Source of the DNA: an uncultured Oscillibacter sp.
GTDB taxonomy: Bacteria > Bacillota > Clostridia > Oscillospirales > Oscillospiraceae
NCBI GenBank assembly: GCA_910588005.1
Contig: CAJUQM010000009.1
Span: 1 to 64,000, forward strand
Length of the DNA: 64,000 bases
Direction of reading: 5' to 3'
Shown here: one piece after another, positions 41,766 through 50,286 of the stretch
How the letters are laid out: every line of letters begins with the position of its first letter
How positions within the stretch are numbered: the stretch's first letter is position 1
Translations under genes and position numbers: made by a program
Notes under the pieces: generated by a model
Database searches by the model: none
What the model saw: the letters and a program-made list of their open reading frames with translations, nothing else
Told to the model about the DNA's origin: nothing

Positions 41766-41775
41766 GGAGGACCCG

Positions 41776-42030
41776 ATGAACTGTCCAAACTGCGGAAAAG
41801 AAATGGAGCCGGGAACCATGTATTCCCCTCGCGGCTATCTGTTTTGGACACCCGAACAGGAAAAATTGAAAAATTTCCAACGGCCAAAAGGCGCCGTGCG
41901 TCTGCGTCCCGTCGGAGACCACACCAAGTCCGCTTTTTCGTCAAAAGCCCTCTCCGCACTTCCCCAGTACTCCGGTGCGATTTGCCGGAACTGTGGCACC
42001 ATACTATTTTCTTTTGAAAACAAAAAATAA
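41776..42030 (+). CDS. Small zinc-ribbon protein
   Basis: 84 residues with two CxxC pairs: MNCPNCGKEMEPG at the start and ICRNCGTILF near the end. These would bind one zinc and frame a variable loop with a WTPEQEK motif (PF20097-like). The start is ATG 41776 behind GAGGAGG, 8 bp after the previous gene. It lies between the NTF2-like gene and ileS in the same transcript. Its function is unknown. Confidence 0.8.
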   Translation: MNCPNCGKEMEPGTMYSPRGYLFWTPEQEKLKNFQRPKGAVRLRPVGDHTKSAFSSKALSALPQYSGAICRNCGTILFSFENKK

Positions 42031-42059
42031 ACACTTGTCATAACAGGAGGAACACAAAA

Positions 42060-44825
42060 ATGGACTACAACAAGACCATCAATCTGCCAAAGACCGATTT
42101 CCCCATGCGGGCGGGCCTGCCCAAGCGGGAGCCGGAGATGCTGAAGCGCTGGGAGGAGGCGGATGTCTACCACGAGCTTCTCAAGAAAAATGAGGGCAAG
42201 CCCCTCTTCAGCCTCCACGACGGCCCTCCTTTCTCCAACGGCGGCATTCACATGGGCACCGCCATGAACAAGGCCATCAAGGACATTATCACCCGGTCCT
42301 ACGCCATGCGGGGATACTACACCCCCTATATCCCCGGCTGGGACAACCACGGCATGCCCATCGAGTCCGCCATCATCAAGCAGAACAAGCTCAACCGCAA
42401 GGCCATGAGCGTGCCGGAGTTCCGCTCCGCCTGCCATGAGTTCGCCCAGCACTATGTGGGGGTCCAGATGGACGCCTTTAAGCGCATCGGCGTCGTGGGG
42501 GACTGGGAGCACCCCTACCTCACCATGGACCCCGGCTTTGAGGCCGAGGAGGTGAAGGTCTTCGGCGAGATGTACAAGAAGGGGTATATCTACAAGGGAC
42601 TCAAGCCCGTGTACTGGTGCCCCCACGACGAGACCGCCCTGGCGGAGGCGGAGATCGAGTACCAGGACGACCCCTGCACCACCGTCTACGTGAAGTTCCC
42701 CATGCACGACGGCCAGGGGAAGCTGGATGCCTACGACAAGAGCAGGCTTTTCTTCGTCATCTGGACCACGACAATCTGGACCCTGCCGGGGAACCTGGCC
42801 ATCGCCCTGCATCCCTCTGAGAGCTACGCCGTGGTGAAGGCCTCCAACGGAGAGCACTATATCATGGCCGAGGCCCTGGTGGAGAAAGTCATGGGCCTGG
42901 GCGGCTTCGACAGCTGGGAGATCGTGGAGACCCACCCCGGCAGCTTCTTTGAGAATATGCTGGCAGACCATCCCTTCCTGCCCAAGACCTCCCGCCTGGT
43001 GCTGGCGGACTACGTCACCATGGACAGCGGCACCGGCTGCGTCCACACTGCCCCGGGCTTCGGCGCCGATGACTACCAGACCTGCCGCCGCTACGGCATG
43101 GACATGGTGGTGCCGGTGGATGACCAGGGCAGGCACACCGATTACGCCGGAAAGTACGCCGGCATGAGCACCGATGAGAGCAACCCCGTGATCCTGGGGG
43201 ACATGAAGGAGAGCGGGATGCTGTTTGCCAGTGAGGACATCGTCCACAGCTACCCCCACTGCTGGCGCTGCAAGCACCCCATCATCTTCCGGGCCACCCC
43301 CCAGTGGTTCTGCTCCGTGGAGTCCTTCAAGGACGAGGCCTGTGCCGCCGCCGACGAGGTCCGCTGGGTGCCCAAGTGGGGCATCGACCGGATGAAGTCC
43401 ATGATCCGGGAGCGCACCGACTGGTGCATCTCCCGCCAGCGCCGCTGGGGCCTGCCCATTCCCGTGGTGTACTGCAGGGACTGCGGCAAGCCCGTGGTCA
43501 CCGACGAGACCATCGCCGCCATCTCTGCCCTGTTCGCGGCGGAGGGTTCCAACGCCTGGTTCGAAAAGGACGCGGCGGAGATCCTGCCCGCCGGCTTCAC
43601 CTGCCCCCACTGCGGCGGAAAATCCGGCTTTGACAAGGAGGAGGACACCCTGGACGGCTGGTTCGACTCCGGCTCCACCCACTTCGCCTCCATGCAGAAG
43701 GACCAGGGCTTCTGGCCCGCCACCGTCTATATGGAGGGCCTGGACCAGTACCGCGGGTGGTTCCAGTCCTCCCTGCTCACCGCCGTGGGCGCGCTGGGCA
43801 AGGGAGCTCCCTTTAAGGAGTGCGTCACCCACGGCTGGACCGTGGACGGCGAGGGCAAGGCCATGCACAAATCCGCCGGAAACGGCATGGACCCCGCCGA
43901 GATCATCGACCAGTACGGCGCGGACATTCTCCGCCTCTGGGCGGCGAACACGGACTACCACGCCGACGTCCGCTGCTCCCACGAGATTTTCAAGCAGCTC
44001 TCCCAGAACTATCTGAAATTCCGCAACACCGCCCGGTACTGCCTGGGGAATCTGGCGGGCTTTGACCCCGACAGCCTGGTGGGTCCCTCGGAGATGCTGG
44101 AGCTGGACCGCTGGGCCGTCACCCGGCTGAACGCCCTGGCGGAGAAGTGCTTCAAGGGTTACGACGAGTATGAGTTCCTCACGGTGACCCACGCGGTCAA
44201 CGACTTCTGCGTGGTGGAGATGAGCAACTTCTATCTGGACATCATCAAGGACCGGCTGTACTGCGACGAGACGGCGGGCCTCTCCCGCCGCAGTGCCCAA
44301 ACCGCCCTGTTCCTGATTCTGGACACCATGACGAAGATTATGGCCCCCATCCTCTGCTTTACAGCCGACGAGATCTGGCAGGCCATGCCTCACCGCGGCG
44401 GCGACGATGGACGCAACGTCCTCTTCAACGAGATGAACAAACCCTTCGCGGATTACGCCTTGGAGGAGGCTGCCATGGCCCGCTGGGAGCGGATCATCGC
44501 CATCCGGGACACGGTAAACGGCGCCCTGGAGACCGCCCGGGCGGAAAAGCGCATCGGCAAGAGCCTGGAGGCCAAGGTGAAGCTCACCGTTCCGGCGGAG
44601 GACGCCTTCCTGGCGGAGATGGATGCCGCCGCCCTGGCGGACCTGCTGATCGTCTCCCAGGCGGAGGCGGAGACCGGCGCGGCCCTGTCTGTGACCGTGG
44701 AATCCGCCGGGGGAGCCAAGTGCCAGCGGTGCTGGAAGCAGTCTGCCGCCGTAGGCGCTGACGCCGCGCACCCCGCCCTGTGCCCCCGCTGCGCCGCCGT
44801 GGTGGCACAGCTGCCGGAGTTTTGA
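42060..44825 (+). CDS. ileS: Isoleucyl-tRNA synthetase
   Basis: 921-residue class I synthetase. The HIGH-type motif is NGGIHMGTAMNKAI (about 60-73), the editing domain lies at about 195-390 with WTTTIWTLPGNLAIA, and the KMSKS loop reads MHKSAGNGMDP. The C-terminal zinc site is CQRCWKQSA and CPRCAA. The start is ATG 42060 behind AGGAGG. It is controlled by the upstream T-box with an Ile specifier. Confidence 0.97.
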   Translation: MDYNKTINLPKTDFPMRAGLPKREPEMLKRWEEADVYHELLKKNEGKPLFSLHDGPPFSNGGIHMGTAMNKAIKDIITRSYAMRGYYTPYIPGWDNHGMPIESAIIKQNKLNRKAMSVPEFRSACHEFAQHYVGVQMDAFKRIGVVGDWEHPYLTMDPGFEAEEVKVFGEMYKKGYIYKGLKPVYWCPHDETALAEAEIEYQDDPCTTVYVKFPMHDGQGKLDAYDKSRLFFVIWTTTIWTLPGNLAIALHPSESYAVVKASNGEHYIMAEALVEKVMGLGGFDSWEIVETHPGSFFENMLADHPFLPKTSRLVLADYVTMDSGTGCVHTAPGFGADDYQTCRRYGMDMVVPVDDQGRHTDYAGKYAGMSTDESNPVILGDMKESGMLFASEDIVHSYPHCWRCKHPIIFRATPQWFCSVESFKDEACAAADEVRWVPKWGIDRMKSMIRERTDWCISRQRRWGLPIPVVYCRDCGKPVVTDETIAAISALFAAEGSNAWFEKDAAEILPAGFTCPHCGGKSGFDKEEDTLDGWFDSGSTHFASMQKDQGFWPATVYMEGLDQYRGWFQSSLLTAVGALGKGAPFKECVTHGWTVDGEGKAMHKSAGNGMDPAEIIDQYGADILRLWAANTDYHADVRCSHEIFKQLSQNYLKFRNTARYCLGNLAGFDPDSLVGPSEMLELDRWAVTRLNALAEKCFKGYDEYEFLTVTHAVNDFCVVEMSNFYLDIIKDRLYCDETAGLSRRSAQTALFLILDTMTKIMAPILCFTADEIWQAMPHRGGDDGRNVLFNEMNKPFADYALEEAAMARWERIIAIRDTVNGALETARAEKRIGKSLEAKVKLTVPAEDAFLAEMDAAALADLLIVSQAEAETGAALSVTVESAGGAKCQRCWKQSAAVGADAAHPALCPRCAAVVAQLPEF

Positions 44826-44904
44826 GGGGATTCCCTTGCATGGAGAGAGGGGAAAGCCCCGGCCCGTCCGGCGGGATTGCGCCCGCCGGAACCCCGCTGA
44901 ATTG

Positions 44905-44949
44905 AAAAAACGCGCGTCCCGGAGGATTTCCCCGGGACGCGCGCTTTTT
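44905..44949. terminator. Bidirectional terminator after ileS
   Basis: The stem CGCGCGTCCCGG/CCGGGACGCGCG (44911-44922 with 44932-44943) is flanked by AAAAAA on the left and TTTTTG on the right. It separates the convergent ileS and PIN-like genes. Confidence 0.9.
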
Positions 44950-44956
44950 GACTTGT

Positions 44957-45550
44957 CTATTCGGCGGGGGACTGCGGAGAGGACTCCGCTTTTCTCCGCC
45001 GGCCGCCCCGGCGGGTTCGGACGGCCTTGGGCCGTTCCTCCTCGGCCGGTTCCTCCGGACCCTGGAAGATCTGCTTGAGATGACTGTACAGCGCACCGCC
45101 CTGGGCCGTGCCGTACTCCTTTACCAACGCATTGCTCAGCTCTTGGCGGCCGGCGGCCTTCAAGATAAAGGGCAGGTGAAAACAGTCCTCAATGGAGGGA
45201 CGCAGGGCCACCTCCTGGAAGGCGTCGGCATACCGGGTTCGCAGAGCGTCGATAGAGGCGGCATAGCCCTTGTCCTGGCTGATGACATAGGCGTAATCCG
45301 CCGCCTGGCGGCCCACCAGCACCCCCAGTTCCGTGATGATCTGAAAGTCGATGGAGTTTTTTCCGCCCCGGACGCTCTCGACATACTGCACATCCGCGCC
45401 GGTGCCGGCGCACAATTTCTGGATTTTGCTGAGGGCCAGCCCCTCTTTTTGATAAAAGATTAGGACGGTGTCTTGCGCGGAGAGCATTTCGATCCCCTTC
45501 AGCCCTGTGCCGATGTTATTGTCACCGTCCACTAAAAAAATCATTTTCAT
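44957..45550 (-). CDS. PIN-like nuclease-fold protein with basic tail
   Basis: About 197 residues. The N-terminal domain begins MIFLVDGDNNIG, with acidic residues at the positions expected for a PIN active site (VDGDN, NSIDFQIITE, ISQDKGYA). The C-terminus is low-complexity and basic (RTRRGGRRRK), as in RNA-binding tails. The start is ATG 45550 or 45544; the upstream signal is weak. It may act as a ribonuclease, but the target is unknown and no antitoxin gene is adjacent. The gene stands alone, convergent with ileS. Confidence 0.75.
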   Translation of the reverse strand: MKMIFLVDGDNNIGTGLKGIEMLSAQDTVLIFYQKEGLALSKIQKLCAGTGADVQYVESVRGGKNSIDFQIITELGVLVGRQAADYAYVISQDKGYAASIDALRTRYADAFQEVALRPSIEDCFHLPFILKAAGRQELSNALVKEYGTAQGGALYSHLKQIFQGPEEPAEEERPKAVRTRRGGRRRKAESSPQSPAE

Positions 45551-45707
45551 ATAGATGCTGTTCTTTCTTCCGTTTGAATTTTGTCCCCACAGGGGAATTG
45601 ACACGATGGTTTTTCAATAGTATAACAGATTTTCCGCAAAAGCGCAAGCGGCGAAACTTTTTGCCGGGGAATTCCTACTATCAGGGCAAGGAAGGAGGAG
45701 ATCTGAG

Positions 45708-46202
45708 ATGAAATGGCAAAAGTCCGGCCGGCTGATCTTGACACTGCTTCTGCTGGTGCTGCCGGCCGCCTGCGGCGGGAACCCCATGCCCGCGGAACCA
45801 GCCGTCCCCGTCCCGGAGGAGACCGCGGCGGCGCCGGAGGAGGCGCCCTGTGTCCACCGGCCGTTTCAGGGGGACAATGTGACAGAGCATGAGGCGGCAG
45901 GTTACTGCGGCAACACCGTCACCACGGTCTCCCGGGAGGAGCGGGTGTGGGATGCGCCCTGGGAGGCGTCCTTCTGGGGGGAGGACTCCGTGGCCCTGAC
46001 GGACCTGCTGCTGTATCTGGATTACAGCGGGAACGTCTGCCGGTGTCTGCCGGAGTACAGCGTGGACACGGAGTTCGGCACGGGCTACGGCGTCAATCTG
46101 ACAGAGGGCTATGCCCGCTTCGGCGGCGGACAGGCGGACCTGACGGAGGAGCAGGTGGAGCAGATTCGGGAGATTCTGGAGCGGCAGGGAGAGACGCCCT
46201 GA
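45708..46202 (+). CDS. Small lipoprotein, unknown function
   Basis: 164 residues. A signal with lipobox LPAAC (Cys about residue 22) leads to a proline/glutamate-rich linker and a compact domain with four more cysteines (APCVHRP, GYCGNT, NVCRCLP) that might pair outside the cell. The start is ATG 45708 behind AAGGAGGAG. It is not recognisable by family. It lies divergent from the PIN-like gene and upstream of the mgl operon, but ends in its own hairpin. Confidence 0.75.
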   Translation: MKWQKSGRLILTLLLLVLPAACGGNPMPAEPAVPVPEETAAAPEEAPCVHRPFQGDNVTEHEAAGYCGNTVTTVSREERVWDAPWEASFWGEDSVALTDLLLYLDYSGNVCRCLPEYSVDTEFGTGYGVNLTEGYARFGGGQADLTEEQVEQIREILERQGETP

Positions 46203-46234
46203 GAGGAGGGCCGCCGGCAACGCCGGCGGCCCTC
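46203..46234 (+). terminator. Hairpin after the lipoprotein gene
   Basis: GGAGGGCCGCCGGC and its complement GCCGGCGGCCCTCC form a very stable stem right after the stop codon. The tail is only TTACGT, so termination may be partial. Confidence 0.65.
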
Positions 46235-46425
46235 CTTACGTCTCTGAGTGGCCGGCACATGGCCCGGGCTTTCGGGAAAATTGCGCACGGCGAAAAAAGA
46301 GCAAAGTTTTTTCATACAAGACAAAAGATTTTTCTATCGTCTTTTCCTCCCGCAGCCGATAAAATAGAAACCGCTTTGGGAACACTCCCTCTGCCAAACC
46401 CCAAAATCAACTAGGAGGAACAACG
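46235..46425 (+). promoter_or_regulatory. Upstream region of mglB
   Basis: TAAAAT at 46360-46365 can serve as a -10; no good -35 is seen, as expected of a promoter needing an AraC-type activator. An AAGAC...GTCTT dyad lies just upstream (about 46317-46344). TAGAAACCGCTTTGG (46365-46379) is a degenerate match to a catabolite-responsive element. The ribosome binding site TAGGAGGAAC precedes mglB. Confidence 0.4.
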
Positions 46426-47475
46426 ATGAAGAAGATTTTTGCTCTTGCCCTGTGCGCCGTGATGATGCTGTCCGTTCTGGCCGGCTGCGGCGGCAAACAG
46501 GACGCTCCCGCCGATACCCCCGCGCAGAACGAACCCGCCGCTCCCGCTGAGACCACGCCCGACGCCCCCGAGGCCGGTGGCACCATCGGTGTCTGCATCT
46601 ATCAGTTTACCGACGCGTTCATGACCACCTACCGGAACGCCCTGCAGGAGATTCTGGAAGGCAAGGGCTATAAGGTCACCACCGTGGACGGCGCCAACGA
46701 CCAGGCCAAGCAGAACGAGCAGATCAACACCTTTATCACCCAGGGTGTGGACGCGCTGATCATCAACCCCGTGATGACCTCCGCCGCCGACCAGATCATT
46801 GCCACCGTGCAGGCTGCCGGCATCCCCACCGTGCTCATCAACCGTGAACCCACCCCTGAGCAGATGGCCGTCTATGACAAGCTGGTCTATGTGGGCTGCG
46901 ATGCCCGCCAGTCCGGCACCATGCAGGGCGAGCTGATTCTCGACACTCCCAACAAGGGCGACATCAACGGCGACGGCAAGGTCTCCTACATCATGGTTCA
47001 GGGCGACCCCGAGAACGTGGACGCCCAGTACCGCACCGAGTTCTCCGTCAAGGCCCTGGTTGACGCCGGCATGGAGGTTGAGGAGCTGAACCTCACCCGC
47101 GGCGACTGGATGCGTGAGCGCGGCCAGGAGATCGTGGCCAACGACCTGGCCCAGTTCGGCGATCAGGTTGAGGTTGTCTTCTGCAACAACGACGATATGG
47201 CCATCGGCGCCCTGCAGTCCATCCAGGCTGCCGGCCGCAAGGTCAATGAGGACATCTATCTGGTAGGCGTCGACGCTCTGGACGCCGCGCTGAACGAGGT
47301 CAGCAACGGCAACATGACCGGAACCGTGCTCAACGACGCTGTCGGCCAGGCCACCGCCGCTGTGGAGCAGATGGAAGCCCTGCTGGGCGGCGCCACCTTC
47401 TCCTCCGGCAATCAGAGCGTGTATGTTGACTACGTGAAGGTCACTCCCGAGAACGTCGGCGACTTCATGAGCTGA
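46426..47475 (+). CDS. mglB: Galactose/glucose ABC transporter substrate-binding lipoprotein
   Basis: 349 residues. The signal and lipobox are SVLAGC (Cys about 23), followed by an Asp/Ala/Pro-rich linker. The two-lobed type 1 periplasmic-binding fold carries IGVCIYQFTDAFMTTYRNAL and FCNNDDMAIGAL. The calcium loop of galactose-binding proteins is visible as GDINGDGKVSYI. It delivers galactose or glucose to MglAC. It is the first gene of the galactose module; a hairpin between it and mglA would leave excess mglB transcript. Confidence 0.94.
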   Translation: MKKIFALALCAVMMLSVLAGCGGKQDAPADTPAQNEPAAPAETTPDAPEAGGTIGVCIYQFTDAFMTTYRNALQEILEGKGYKVTTVDGANDQAKQNEQINTFITQGVDALIINPVMTSAADQIIATVQAAGIPTVLINREPTPEQMAVYDKLVYVGCDARQSGTMQGELILDTPNKGDINGDGKVSYIMVQGDPENVDAQYRTEFSVKALVDAGMEVEELNLTRGDWMRERGQEIVANDLAQFGDQVEVVFCNNDDMAIGALQSIQAAGRKVNEDIYLVGVDALDAALNEVSNGNMTGTVLNDAVGQATAAVEQMEALLGGATFSSGNQSVYVDYVKVTPENVGDFMS

Positions 47476-47508
47476 TTATTCAGAGCCGAATAACAGGAAA
47501 GCCATTCC

Positions 47509-47542
47509 GGGGTGCGTGTGCATAGGCGCACGCACCCCTTTT
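47509..47542 (+). terminator. Intercistronic hairpin between mglB and mglA
   Basis: GGGGTGCGTGTG (47509-47520) pairs with CGCACGCACCCC (47527-47538), then TTTT. It is placed to stop part of transcription or stabilise the mglB message, giving more binding protein than transporter. Confidence 0.75.
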
Positions 47543-47620
47543 CCATAGCTGGCGGCGGAGGGGAGGCCGTCTGCCGCCGGTTATGGAAAGGGACACAACT
47601 ACCAAGGGGGGAACAGTAAA

Positions 47621-49129
47621 TTGTCAGAGTATCGTTTGGAAATGCGCGACGTGGTGAAGACCTTCCCCGGCGTCAAGGCTCTGGATCACGCCCAGCTTAA
47701 GCTCCGCCCCGGTTCCGTCCATGCCCTGATGGGGGAGAACGGCGCGGGCAAGTCCACGCTGATGAAGTGCATGTTCGGAATCTACCACATGGATGAGGGC
47801 GAGGTGATCTACGAGGGGGAGAAGGTCCAGATCAAGGGTCCTCTGGACGCGCTGAACCGGGGGATCGCCATGGTGCACCAGGAACTCCAGCCTATCCCGG
47901 AGCGGAGCATCGGCGAGAATATCTATGTGGGCCGCTATCCCACCAAGCGCCTGGGACCCATCGTCACCGTCAACCATGAGAAGATGTACGAGGATGCCGC
48001 CAAGGTGCTGAAGGAGGTTCACCTGAACTTTGACCCCAGGGCCAAGCTGGGCAGCCTCAGCGTCTCCCAGATGCAGCTGGTGGAGATCGCCAAGGCCGTT
48101 TCCGCCGACTGCAAGGTGCTTATTTTGGACGAACCCACATCGTCCCTTACCGCCGCCGAGGTGGAGGCACTCTTTACCATTGTGGGTGAGCTGCGGGAAA
48201 AGGGGGTTTCCATTGTCTACATCTCCCACAAGATGGATGAGATCCTCCGCATCAGCGACGAGGTCACCATCATGCGGGACGGCCAGTATATCGGCACTTG
48301 GGAGGCCAAGGGCCTCACCACCGATTTTATCATCACCAAGATGGTGGGCCGGGAGCTGAGCAACCTCTTTCCCAAGCGGGAGAATGTCCCCGGTGAGGTG
48401 GTCTTTGAGGTGGAGGATTTTACCTCCATCAACCCCAAGAGCTTCCGCCACGCCACGTTCCAGGTGCGCAAGGGCGAAATCCTGGGGGTGGCCGGCCTGG
48501 TGGGTGCCCAGCGCACCGAGCTGATGGAGGGAATTTTCGGCCTGCGGTGCCACACCGCGGGCAGGATTACCTATAAGGGCAAGGAGCTGAAGATCGACCA
48601 GCCAAAGGCCGCCATCAACAGCGGCATCGCCATGCTGACGGAGGACCGCCGCGCCACTGGCATTCTGGGGGTGCTGTCCATTGCGGACAACGTGTCCATT
48701 GCCTCGCTGAACCAGTACCTCGTCGGCGGCATTATGCTGGACGACAGGAAGATCGAGCACCTGGTCCAGGACAATGTGGCGAAGCTCTCCATCAAGACGC
48801 CTTCCTCCAAGACGCAGATTCAGTCCCTCTCCGGCGGCAACCAGCAAAAGGTGCTGATCAGCCGCTGGCTTGCCAACGATCCGGATGTGTTCATTTTGGA
48901 TGAGCCTACCCGGGGCATCGACGTGGGCGCGAAATATGAGATCTACTGCATCATTGCGGAGCTTGCCAAACAGGGCAAGAGCGTTATCATGATCTCCTCT
49001 GAGATGAGCGAACTGATCGGCATGTCCGACCGGATTATGGTTATGTGCGACGGCCGGGTCACAGGCTTTATTGACGGGGCGGAGGCCAACCAGGAGAACA
49101 TCATGGCTCTGGCCACGCAGTTTGAGTAA
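47621..49129 (+). CDS. mglA: Galactose ABC transporter ATPase (two-domain)
   Basis: 502-residue sugar-type ATPase. The first half has Walker [13 protein letters not shown], signature [14 protein letters not shown] and Walker [11 protein letters not shown]. The second half lacks a proper Walker A ([15 protein letters not shown]) but keeps signature [16 protein letters not shown] and [15 protein letters not shown], the asymmetric pattern of Mgl/Rbs/Xyl ATPases. The start is TTG 47621 behind AAGGGGGGAAC. It works with mglB and mglC. Confidence 0.96.
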   Translation: MSEYRLEMRDVVKTFPGVKALDHAQLKLRPGSVHALMGENGAGKSTLMKCMFGIYHMDEGEVIYEGEKVQIKGPLDALNRGIAMVHQELQPIPERSIGENIYVGRYPTKRLGPIVTVNHEKMYEDAAKVLKEVHLNFDPRAKLGSLSVSQMQLVEIAKAVSADCKVLILDEPTSSLTAAEVEALFTIVGELREKGVSIVYISHKMDEILRISDEVTIMRDGQYIGTWEAKGLTTDFIITKMVGRELSNLFPKRENVPGEVVFEVEDFTSINPKSFRHATFQVRKGEILGVAGLVGAQRTELMEGIFGLRCHTAGRITYKGKELKIDQPKAAINSGIAMLTEDRRATGILGVLSIADNVSIASLNQYLVGGIMLDDRKIEHLVQDNVAKLSIKTPSSKTQIQSLSGGNQQKVLISRWLANDPDVFILDEPTRGIDVGAKYEIYCIIAELAKQGKSVIMISSEMSELIGMSDRIMVMCDGRVTGFIDGAEANQENIMALATQFE

Positions 49130-49146
49130 AAAGGAGAGAAACGACG

Positions 49147-50178
49147 ATGGGAGAAACTAAAACGAAGGCGCTGAACGGGAAGAGCGTCCTAAAATTCATT
49201 TCCGATCACGCGATTATTTTCCTGATTATCCTGCTGGCGCTGATTACCTGGGCCAACAGCCAAAACTTTATGAGCCGGGATAATGTGGGCAATCTGATTT
49301 CCAATGTGGCACCCCGCTTTATCATTGCCTGCGGCGTGTCCGGATGCCTGATTACCAAGGGCACGGACCTGTCCGCTGGCCGTCAGGTGGGTCTGGCGGC
49401 GTGCTTTGCCGCCATGATGCAGCAGACCCTGGATTACAGTGCCCGGGTGTTTGACTGGATGCCCGATATGCACTGGACCTTCGCCCTGCTGATCACCGTA
49501 GCCATCATGGCCTGCATCGGCGCGGTCAACGGCAGTGTCATCGCCTTTTTAAAGGTCCCCCCCTTTATCGCCACCCTGGGCATGCAGACTCTGGTGTACG
49601 GCGCCTGCCAGGTTATCACTGGCAACCAGCCCATCGGCGGCTTTAAAGAGAGCTACCGCGCCCTGGCCAGCGGCAACTTCTTCAGCAAGTACCTTGGCCT
49701 TTACAGCCGCCTCTTCCCCTATCTGCTGCTCCCCGCTCTATTGGTGGGCCTGTTTATGTGGTTTTTGTATAACAAGACCCGCCACGGCAAGTATATGTAC
49801 GCCATCGGCGGCAATGAAAACGCGGCCCAGGTTGCCGGTGTGAACGTCTCCGCATCCCTGATCCGCATCTATATTCTGGCCTCTGTGATGTACGCCCTGG
49901 CCGGCTTCCTCATTGGCTCCAAGGCCGGCGGCGCGTCTACCGCCACCGGTACCGGCTATGAGCTGGAGGCCATTGCGGCCTGCACCATCGGCGGCGTCTC
50001 CGTCAACGGCGGCGTGGGCAAGATCTCCGGCATCCTCATCGGCGTGCTGGTGTTTGAGGTTTTGAAGATCTGCCTCCAGTTCCTCCGTTTCGACCCCGCC
50101 TATACCTTTATCGCCCAGGGCCTGGTCATCATCATCGCCGTGGCCCTTGACCTGCGCAAGTATTTGGCCAAAAAATAA
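49147..50178 (+). CDS. mglC: Galactose ABC transporter permease
   Basis: 343-residue permease of the ribose/xylose/galactose type with eight to ten membrane helices (FLIILLALITWANSQNF near the start, LVIIIAVALDLRKYL at the end). The characteristic GTDLSAGRQVGLAAC and GGNENAAQVAGVNV segments are present. It follows mglA after 17 bp and ends at a hairpin. Confidence 0.96.
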   Translation: MGETKTKALNGKSVLKFISDHAIIFLIILLALITWANSQNFMSRDNVGNLISNVAPRFIIACGVSGCLITKGTDLSAGRQVGLAACFAAMMQQTLDYSARVFDWMPDMHWTFALLITVAIMACIGAVNGSVIAFLKVPPFIATLGMQTLVYGACQVITGNQPIGGFKESYRALASGNFFSKYLGLYSRLFPYLLLPALLVGLFMWFLYNKTRHGKYMYAIGGNENAAQVAGVNVSASLIRIYILASVMYALAGFLIGSKAGGASTATGTGYELEAIAACTIGGVSVNGGVGKISGILIGVLVFEVLKICLQFLRFDPAYTFIAQGLVIIIAVALDLRKYLAKK

Positions 50179-50202
50179 AAAGAAAGATAGAAAAAAATGG
50201 AA

Positions 50203-50234
50203 GGGGCCGGCGTAATTGCGCCGGCCCCTATTTT
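50203..50234 (+). terminator. Terminator of mglBAC
   Basis: GGGGCCGGCG/CGCCGGCCCC (50203-50212 with 50219-50228), a short loop, then TATTTTC. Confidence 0.8.
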
Positions 50235-50259
50235 CAAACGGGGCAGAATGTATTATAAT
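50231..50259 (+). promoter_or_regulatory. Promoter of the regulator-gal operon
   Basis: TATAAT (50254-50259) with a weak TTTTCA 17 bp upstream (50231-50236). The GTG of the response regulator lies 28 bp downstream behind GGAGGAGG. Confidence 0.55.
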
Positions 50260-50286
50260 CGAACCTGATGGAGGAGGTGTGCTTTT

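Noticed and set aside
41835..44771. 978-residue leftward ORF
   Set aside because: Shadow of ileS, which has HIGH, KMSKS and zinc motifs on the + strand.
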